A DNA stretch of 64,000 bases from Clarkia xantiana subsp. parviflora (lineage: Eukaryota; Streptophyta; Magnoliopsida; Myrtales; Onagraceae): NCBI GenBank assembly GCA_036873135.1, contig JAPTYO010000002.1, forward strand, positions 47,855,452-47,919,451, read 5' to 3'. The notes under the pieces are model-generated. The model worked only from the letters and a program-made list of their open reading frames with translations. It was not told the origin of the DNA and searched no databases. This document shows, in pieces, positions 56,566-64,000 of this stretch. A program made the position numbers and the translations under genes. Positions within the stretch are counted from its first letter, which is position 1, and each line of letters opens with the position of its first letter.

Positions 56566-56594
56566 CCGCGTAAAGCGCGGGTTAATCATCTACT
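56566..56594 (+). mobile_element. Helitron-like 3' terminus
   Basis: A CCGCG-TAAAG-CGCGG hairpin (5-bp stem, 5-base loop) is followed by GTTAATCATCTACT. Plant Helitrons end with a GC-rich hairpin about ten bases before CTRR and insert before T. Here the end is CTAC rather than CTAG or CTAA, so it may be mutated. The element body would lie to the left. Confidence 0.5.
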
Positions 56595-57284
56595 CCCTTG
56601 AAAGTGTGTTAGCAACTTCAAATGAGTGTAATACCTTAGATTTGTCCCACGTCATAAAGAAAAATAAATTTAGTAAGAGATTTAGTATTTTAATATAACA
56701 AAAATATCTCATTTATTTCGACTTTAAATGAGCACTACGAGCTTAGAAATAATCGAATAGGCTACATAAGACTATCGCTCAAACTTTGGAGTAATAAAAT
56801 TTATCAAAGCCTACTTGAGATACTAAAAACATACTAACGAGAATAACGAGTCATATATAATTTTAATAAGAAAATATTTTATTATTGTTGGAGTTTAGTT
56901 TAGTTTTTTTTTTTTTTTCACAGCGTGTCATAAAATAATCATGTTTGCATTTGATAGGCTATAAGAGATACATTCTTGATTATAAATATGTTTTCTTTTC
57001 AAAGCTCAAATAGAATTTAAACACGAAGTCTTTAATTAAGAGACAAAACCATGAAATGTTACGCCATTAATATAAAAACATACCACATTTATCGGCAAAA
57101 ATTAAAAGTGGCCGATAAAAGATTATTAGAAGCGAGATTAATATCTTCGCGGGTAAAAGATTACATTTAATGGTCACTAAATTAGTTTCGTCGGTAAAGT
57201 TTATGGAAAAAAATCAATTATTATTTTAATACAAGATACATTAGCGGCAGGATAGTCAGCCGGTAAAGGATAACAATTAACGGC
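56595..57284 (+). other. AT-rich stretch, right end with transposon-like short repeats
   Basis: No gene. From about 57080, short repeated and inverted motifs occur: ATCGGCAAAAATTAAAAGTGGCCGAT, in pieces, and CGGTAAAG at several places, ending TTAACGGC next to LTR-J. Such GC-containing repeats in AT-rich DNA recall subterminal repeats of CACTA-type DNA transposons, but no terminal CACTA is clear. Confidence 0.3.
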
Positions 57285-57950
57285 TGCTGGGATCAAAATG
57301 ACGTGGCTTTGAACTTCCAGTAGTGGACTTCGAGGTGTCGCCGGGAGCTAACTCTTTTAGGTATCTCTCTCGATCTCTTGGGTACTTAGTTTCCTTTAGG
57401 AGCTTTGTGCTAGGCGAGGACCTGAAAAGAGGTTGAGATGTCCCCTGATTCCACTCCGAAACTTAAGTCAGTAATGGATTTTGAAAGTGCATTGTAAAGT
57501 ATGAGAATCAAGATTGTAAAACACATATAATGTTCCCCTACTTATAGGGAGAGATTACCGACTTCAAGTGGCGGCTACCCTCTTGGGAGGGTTTCTGTCC
57601 AGAGTCGGTTTAAGTAGGTGACAAGTAGGTCACCACCTCATCTTTCCTTAGCTCGGAATGTTTCCCTTTGGCGGTTGAAAGCAGATCGCCACCTGTTCCT
57701 TTCCTTAAGAGGAGAGTTTCTTCATGGCGGCTAGAGCAGGTCACCACCTGTCCTTTCCTTCAGAGGAGGGATTCTTCATTGCGGCTAGAGCAGGTCACCA
57801 CCTGTCCCTTTCCTTAAGAGAAAGGTTTCTTCAGTGGTGTTTTGGCTATCGACTCGACTCGTACCTTAATAGGAGAGCCTTGAGTGATTTAGTCGCCTTC
57901 TTTTGGTAGTCGTTCTTCAGAAGTCCACTTCTTCATATATGGACGTCGAC
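57285..57950 (-). repeat. LTR-J: truncated LTR of the TAT-G family
   Basis: Read on minus it ends TTTTGATCCCAGCA, like the TAT-G LTR end. It shares the repeat block with CCTTTCCTTAAG(A)GGA and CAGGTGGTGACCTGCT motifs and the segment with AAGTCGAGTCGA. About 150 bases of the LTR start are absent, cut by LTR-I at 57951. No primer site lies beyond its end at 57285, so it is a 3' LTR or a solo LTR. Confidence 0.8.
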
Positions 57951-58014
57951 TGATGGATATATGCCCAATTCGGGTTCGTATTGACATTCCAGACTTCGTA
58001 AACACGTCAAAATC

Positions 58015-58231
58015 TATGCAGTGTAGTATATGTTGATGGTTCATATTGTCTACACTCACTCTTAGTTTCATACATAGTGTAAGTGTCTACACTTACAATT
58101 AGTTGTATACACCCGGCCACTAGGTTAAGCTAGCATAGTCCTAGTTGGTGAGCCTAGTCTCACTTAGTATATATAGTGCACACTTTAGTTTGTAATCCCT
58201 AATCATCAATAAAGCATGATTCAAGCTTATA
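58015..58231 (+). repeat. 5' LTR of COP-H (217 bp)
   Basis: It starts TATGCAGTGTAGTATATG and ends TTCAAGCTTATA. It contains TATATATAG (near 58168) as a likely TATA region. Differences from the 3' LTR are few (TATGCAG/TATAGAG at the tip, TTTCAT/TTGCAT, AATAAA/AAAGAA). Confidence 0.93.
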
Positions 58232-58244
58232 TGGTATCAGAGCC
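58232..58244 (+). other. Primer binding site of COP-H
   Basis: TGGTATCAGAGCC, complementary to the 3' end of plant initiator tRNA-Met, the usual copia primer, with no gap after the LTR. Confidence 0.92.
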
Positions 58245-58967
58245 ATCCCTAATGGCGGCGTATTCATCTAGTTGAAGAAACTTGATCTTCTTCAACATTG
58301 GCCTCAAAGTCCACCTTGTTCTTGTATAGCCTTACAAGATAAGCTTCGTCAATCTTCATCTCAGCTTGAAATTTCCATTTCTCGTGCAAGAATGGATGTC
58401 AAGTAAGTAAAATTTTAAGAAATCACACCACTTGCCAAAGCTGAGCATAGACTAAGGATAGCCAACATGCCTTAGTACTAGTTTGCTTAGTTCTTGTTGA
58501 TTTCAACCTTGTTGAGCTGATTGCGTGATTGTTCCTGTTATATTCTGGGGTTTGCTTTGTTTCCCTGGATTTGGGTGTGAATTCTGAGCTTGTTCAAGCT
58601 GCGCCTACTGCTTGGAAGTTGTGATTTCACTACGTTATATTGTTTGCATACACCTTGCTCGGCTGAGGAGTCATTGTGTCTTCTTCGAGTTTTCACTATA
58701 TACCTTGAAGAATTCTAAGCTTTCTTCAATGGAGGATTGATCCTAATCCATTCCTAGTGATTTTTGAACACTGAACTTGGGGTAATTTGTTGCGGAGTAG
58801 TACAGATTGTACTAAAGAGTGAGCTGGAATTTGTCTTACTCTCAACAAACTTGGTGTGCTAGTTTTGTTGCTAGTGCAAACCTTGTGTGCGTTTTCTTTG
58901 GAATTCTTTGCATCTGAATTTCCCCTACTTTGAAACTTCAAGCTCCTTGTGTTACTTTACTTGCAAG
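58245..58967 (+). other. COP-H leader
   Basis: A 723-base stretch between primer site and gag ATG, long for such a small element. No gene is seen; several short upstream ATGs occur. It may hold the packaging signal. Confidence 0.6.
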
Positions 58968-61900
58968 ATGGCTCAGGAAACCAATGTTGATGATCCCCTA
59001 TACATTCACCCCTCAGACACCACTGACCATATGCTCATTCCTTTTCAGCTTCAAGGATCATCCAACTATCATGTTTGGAGCACCTCAATCAGGGAAGGCT
59101 TGTTGGTGAAGAATAAGCTTGGTTTTATAGATGGCACATTCACAAGATTGGATGTTGGTGTCAATGATAGGGTGAGATGGGATAGGGCAAATGCAATTGT
59201 CAAGGCATGGTTAAGGAACACTGTGGCCAAGGATTTGGTCAATGGCTTGATCTACAACCCTACTGCTTCTTCCATTTCGAATGACTAAAAGGAGATGTTT
59301 GACAAAGTGGATGGCACTCAAATCTTTCAATTGACAAGGGAGATTTACCAAACATCTCAAGGTGTGCTCTCAATCACTGAATACTTTGCCAAGATGAAGC
59401 AACTATGGGATGCTCTTGCTTCCATTGATGATTTGGTTCTCCAATGTGCCGGGGACATTGCCATTGTCAATGAACACAAAGAGAAGCATAAGTTGATGGA
59501 ATTTCTCTTGGGGCTAAATGATTCCTATGGACACATTAGGAGCAACTTGCTTATGAGGCAGCCCCTTCCTACCCTTAGCATTGCCCTCTCTGTGTTAGTA
59601 CAAGAAGAGAGCCAAAGGACCATCTCTGGTTCCATTGGTGATGTGGGTGAGGCAACTGCCTTGTTCACTGGGAAGAATCCATCTTATGGAGGAGGTAGAG
59701 GCAATGGAAGAGTATATGCAAGGGGTAGAGGTTTTGGAAGAGGCAATGGGATTGGAAGAGGCAGAGGAAACTTCAATGCTTCAAGTGGCAAACCACTTCC
59801 TACTTGCACCTATTGTGGCAAGAGGGTTCACAATGAGGATGTTTACTACACCAAGCATGGCTACCCATATGATCATCCAATCCATCAAAACAATCCAAAT
59901 GCTCCTAAGAGGAATTGGAACTCAGCAAACATTGTTGAAGATGGTGGAACCTCAAGTGCAATTGAGCATGTGGCAGCCAAAGACAAAAGGATCTTCCATG
60001 GCACAGCTGACAAAAGGAATCAACATGTTGCTGCCCATGATGATCATTTTGATCATACACCTCTATTCTTTGAAGATGTGGATCAAGCTCATGTCAACAT
60101 GGCAGGTATATCTAGTGATCCTATGGTTTGGATAGTTGACTCAGGTGCAACTAACCATATCACTCATCAAATTGAATGGCTACATGATTTGAAGAAGAGT
60201 GACTCTGATCACCAATATGTGCACTTGCCGAATGGTCACAAGTGCAAAGTGACCCATGTTGGTTCTTGCTCTTTCTCAAGTGGATTAACATTGACTAACA
60301 TCCTCCTGGTCCCTGATTTCAAGTTCAATTTGATCTCAGTTTCTAGGTTGCCTAGCGAGTTAAATTGTAAAGTGATCTTTACTTGTGATCATGTGTTGCT
60401 TCAGGGCCAGAGTGGCATGTCCATGGTGATTGGGCAATGGAATAAAGGATTGTACACCTTGAAGGATGTGGTGCCTTCAAGCCCAAGGAAGATAGCAGCT
60501 ACTTGCTTGGGGAATAAGGATGAAGTATTGAGATGGCATAGGCGTTTGGGTCATGTCTCAGAACAATATTTGAACCATTTGGATGTTTTAGGCTTGAATA
60601 AGACCTATGGTTGTATCAAACAATGCAATATTTGTCATCTTGCAAAGCAATCTAGATTTTCATTTCCAATCAGTGATTCAATTGCTTCAATGCCTTTTGA
60701 TTTGATTCACATGGATCTATGGGGTCCATACAAGGTGCCTACCTTCAAGAACAATCAATATTTCTTGACTATTATTGATGATCATTCAAGGGCAACTTGG
60801 GTCTATTTGATGAGACACAAGAAGGATACTTTCGTGCACATCAAGAATTTCTTGATCATGGTGAAGAATCAGTTTGGTACAATGGTCAAGACTTTGAGGA
60901 GTGACAATGGGACTGAGTTCATCAACTCAGTTTGCAAAGACTTGCTTCTTCAATTTGGAATTCTTCATCAAACAAGTTGTGTGCATACACCACAACAAAA
61001 TGGCAGGGTTGAACGCAAGCATAGGGACATCCTCAACATTGCAAGAGCTATAAGGTTTCAAGCTTCTATGCCTTTGAGACATTGGGGATATTGCATACTC
61101 AATGCTTGTTACTTGCTCAACAGGCTACTCACCTCTATCTTGATGTTCAAGTCACCTATGGAAGTGTTATATGGAAAAGCCCATTCTCTTCATCATTTGA
61201 GAACCATAGGTTGCTTATGTTTTGCAACCAAATTGAACAACCATGACAAGTTTAGTCCAAGGGCTGAACCATGCATCCTTATGGGGTATTCAACCTCACA
61301 AAAAGGGTACCTTGTGATGAACATTTCCAACTAAATATTTCATGTTTCAAGGGATGTTTTATTTCATGAAGACATCTTCCCATTTAGCATGTCCAAGGAT
61401 GCTTTAAAGACTCTTATTCCATCTTGTTTGGGAGCCAAGCAATCCATGAAAACTTCCCACCAGAGAATCCAACTTACTTTGATGAGGATGTACAAAGATA
61501 CAATCCAATCAATGAAGTCCCACCACCTCAACAAATTCCAACACCTCAACCACCCATTGTAGATGATCCACCCCAATCCTCTAATCTAAGGAGGAGTCTT
61601 AGAATTGCTCAACTCAACCCACCACCACCAAGGAGAAGTGCAAGGATTGCTGAGCTTCAACAAATGTCAAGTTCCAATGCCACTTTTGGCATGGAAAGGT
61701 ATGTGTCTTATGACACTTTGGGTCCTCAATACAAATGCTTCTTGGCTGCCATTGACAAAATCAAGGAGCCAAGCTCCTACAAGCAAGCAATCAATGATCC
61801 CAATTGGATTTTGGCCATGAAGGAAGAGATACAAGCCCTTCAAGCCAACAACACTTGAGAGCTAATGGAGCTTCCTCAAGGCAAATCATCAGTTGGTTGC

Positions 61901-63376
61901 AAATGGGTCTTCAAGGTCAAGTACAACTCTGATGGATCCATTGAAAGATGCAAGGCAAGATTGGTTGCCAAGGGATTCACTCAAGTGGAAGGGACTGATT
62001 TCAATGAGACATTCTCTCCTGTGGTCAAGATGGACACAGTGAGGATCATCTTAGCATTGGCAGCTGCCAAATCATGGGGATTGTACCATATGTATGTAAA
62101 CAATGCTTTTCTTCAAGGTGACTTAACTGAGGAAGTATACATGGACATCCCCCAAGGTTTTGATCTTTCTAAGTCTCTTGAGGGGTCTACCAAACGTGTA
62201 TGCAAGCTTAAGAAGTCCCTATATGGTCTTAAACAAGCTTCAAGGAAATGGAACATCAAGCTCACCCAAACCTTATTGAAGAATGGTTACACACAATGTG
62301 ACTCATATCATTCCTTGTTCACCAAGATACAAGGTAATGACAAAGTGTTTCTCCTAATCTATGTTGATGATCTTCTAATCACTGGTTCCAATACCAAGAT
62401 GATCAATCAATTGAAACACACACTTCGAATACACTTCAAATTGAAGGATTTGGGGGACTTGAGGTACTTTTTGGGATTTGAGATTGCAAGATCAAATCAA
62501 GGAGTTGTGATAAATCAAAGGAAATATGCTATGGAGCTCATTGAGGAGGCTGGCTTAGGGGCTGCAAAGCCTTCTAAAACTCCTATGGAATTCAATGTCA
62601 AGCTCACCACACATGAGAATGACAAAGCATCCAACTCCAACACTGATGATGTGCTATTAGAGGATGCTTCTTCATATAGGAGACTTATTGGTAAGTTGCT
62701 ATATCTTACCATGACAAGACCAGACATTAGCTTCTCAGTCCAAAGACTAAGTCAATTTGTTGACAAGCCAAAGAAGTATCACTATGAAGCTGCCATAAGG
62801 ATAATCAAGTACATCAAGGGCACCCCGGGCCAAGGCTTGATCTACCCTTCAAAGAACAACCTTTATTTGAGCTTGTTTTGTGATTCTGATTGGGCTGCTT
62901 GCCCTTTTAGTAGGAAGTCAGTGAGTGCCTATTGTGTTAAGCTTGATGCAGCCATGATAGCTTGGAAGGTCAAGAAGCAAGACAACGTTTCCCTATCAAG
63001 TGCTGAAGCAGAGTATAGATGCCTTAGAGTTGCTATTCAAAAGGCACTTTGGGTAGGCAGAATTCTCAAGGAACTTGTTTTGCAAGTAAACCTTCCTATC
63101 CCAATATAAACAGATAGTCAAGCAGCTGTGAAGATTGCTAAAAATCCAATGTTTCATGAGCGTACCAAACACATTGAATTGGATTGTCATTTCACAAGAC
63201 ACCATATTGGACAAGGCAGGATTGGTGTTCATTACATTCCTTCAAAGGATCAACTAGCTGACTTGCTAACCAAGGCTTTAGTGAAGAACCAACACTTGGC
63301 TTTGTTGAAGCTATATGGAATCAAGGATGTCTTTCAAGAAAGAAAAGAAGAAGAAGAAAAGGATGGGAGAATATAG
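58968..63376 (+). pseudogene. COP-H gag-pol polyprotein, broken
   Basis: The ATG of MAQETNVDDPLYIHP is chosen because the gag domain (FQLQGSSNYHVW) follows at once. Order: gag; zinc knuckle CTYCGKRVHNEDVYY (last Cys apparently Tyr); protease WIVDSGATNHIT (DSG at 60138); integrase (HRRLGHVS, CNICHLAKQ, DLWGPY, SDNGTEF, NGRVERKHRD); RT (KARLVAKGFTQ, YVDDLL); RNase H ([34 protein letters not shown]). Stops: TAA 59286, TAA 61332, TGA 61856 and TAA near 63107; a frameshift near 61410. RT motif A reads HMYVNNAFL, so the first catalytic Asp is Tyr (codon 62093-62095). The final TAG overlaps the first bases of the 3' LTR. About 1,470 codons. Confidence 0.93.
63358..63371 (+). other. Polypurine tract of COP-H
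   Basis: AAAGGATGGGAGAA, pure purine apart from one T, directly before the 3' LTR. It also codes for the last residues of the polyprotein. Confidence 0.8.
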
Positions 63377-63588
63377 AGTGTAGTATATGTTGATGGTTCA
63401 TATTGTCTACACTCACTCTTAGTTGCATACATAGTGTAAGTGTCTACACTTACAATTAGTTGTATACACCCGGCCACTAGGTTAAGCTAGCATAGTCCTA
63501 GTTGGTGAGCCTAGTCTCACTTAGTATATATAGTGCACACTTTAGCTTGTAATCCCTAATCATCAAAGAAGCATGATTCAAGCTTATA
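63372..63588 (+). repeat. 3' LTR of COP-H (217 bp)
   Basis: Same length as the 5' copy, starting TATAGAGTGTAG and ending CTTATA, then AAATC, the right target duplication within LTR-I. Confidence 0.93.
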
Positions 63589-64000
63589 AAATCACCCAGA
63601 AAGAATAAAAACACGTTACCGAGGGTCGAAACGGTCCGGACACGTGACACACGCGTCCGGATTGCCTTGGCAATCTGGAGGTCCGTGTTGCCAAGCAATC
63701 CGGAGGGGTTCGGATTGCCCAAGACGACCTGAATCGCGCTGGGATTGTCCGAACCCGACGTGATCCGAGTCGTCGTCTGCAGCGTGCACATTACATTTGT
63801 GTTCTTACACCAAGTTAGAGTTTTCCAATAGGCAACCTTGATCAAACCAGACGACGGTTCATACTTTCCTTTAAACCGGCGTCGAACGGCACAAAAACCG
63901 GGATCGGTTCTAAGCTTGCCTATAAATAGGGACCTAGGCCTCCCATTATTTCTTTAGCTTCACTTGAGATTTGCTTAGGAGCTCTGACTTCTATGTAGCT

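Larger units (their letters stand above)
58015..63588 (+). mobile_element. COP-H: compact Ty1/copia element with TA...TA termini
   Basis: It is 5,574 bp with 217-bp LTRs, flanked by AAATC (58010-58014 and 63589-63593). The LTR ends are TAT(G/A) and CTTATA, not TG/CA. Boundaries are fixed by the duplication, by the primer site TGGTATCAGAGCC beginning on the very next base, and by a purine tract directly before the 3' LTR. It has one gag-pol frame in copia order (integrase before RT), with several stops. Small LTRs and the gag type suggest the Ale/Retrofit group. Confidence 0.93.
57951..64000 (+). repeat. LTR-I: LTR related to TAT-E, split by COP-H, runs off the window
   Basis: 57951-58014 plus 63594-64000 together resemble the TAT-E LTR read on minus: CCAATTCGG near the start, AACGGTCCGG, repeated CAATCCGGA, and GCCTATAAATAGGGACCTAGG before GCTCTGACTTCT. 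TATAAATA is at 63921-63928. It starts TGATGGATATAT. The gap is COP-H with AAATC duplicated. The rest of the element is outside the window. Confidence 0.75.

Noticed and set aside
55788..57284. Possible host gene in the AT-rich interval
   Set aside because: No sustained open frame, no coding-like composition and no splice pattern; only short repeats and a Helitron-like hairpin.

Overview
The window is plant nuclear repeat DNA. It consists almost entirely of LTR retrotransposons inserted into one another, with no recognisable host gene, tRNA or rRNA. The evidence for a flowering plant is: Ty3/gypsy elements of the Tat type (primer site starting TGGCGCC, DGGSS protease, two RNase H regions, integrase without chromodomain, and an accessory gene on the antisense strand between integrase and 3' LTR); Ty1/copia elements with a TGGTATCAGAGCC primer site; GT-AG introns; and a Helitron-type 3' end. 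I cannot name the species.

Layout, using my own element names. TAT-G (plus; only its 3' part, 1-1909) abuts COP-F, an old copia remnant (plus; 1910-2929, resuming 54481-55787). COP-F is split by TAT-E (minus, 2930-54475, duplication GATCC). TAT-E is split by TAT-C (minus, 4224-35423, GGAGA) and TAT-D (minus, 40351-50117, GGGTT). TAT-C is split by TAT-B (plus, 9276-17717, ATTAT) and TAT-A (plus, 22287-33513, GCGGC). To the right lie AT-rich DNA with a Helitron-like end, a truncated TAT-G-type LTR (LTR-J), the start of another LTR related to TAT-E (LTR-I), and inside LTR-I a complete copia element COP-H (58015-63588, AAATC). The five-base duplications fix the order of events. By-eye LTR divergence agrees: TAT-B about 0.4%, TAT-A and TAT-C about 1.3-1.5%, TAT-D about 2%, TAT-E more.

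Each full Tat element is organised as LTR, primer site, gag-pol in one frame, a tandem array, an accessory gene in the opposite direction (aORF), polypurine tract, LTR. The pol and aORF genes converge on the tandem array. The aORF has its own TATA box and GT-AG introns. It encodes a protein with an N-terminal domain like the plant 'putative gypsy type transposon' family (PF04195), a proline-rich middle and a coiled-coil C-terminus. Because it is antisense to the genomic RNA, its introns are not removed during retrotransposition. TAT-A has the only apparently undamaged aORF and an undamaged 1282-codon protease-RT-RNase H-integrase frame, but its gag is broken. TAT-B has lost nearly all of its aORF and carries a changed integrase catalytic residue, yet it is the most recent insertion, so it was probably moved by proteins supplied by relatives. 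No element in the window looks fully autonomous.
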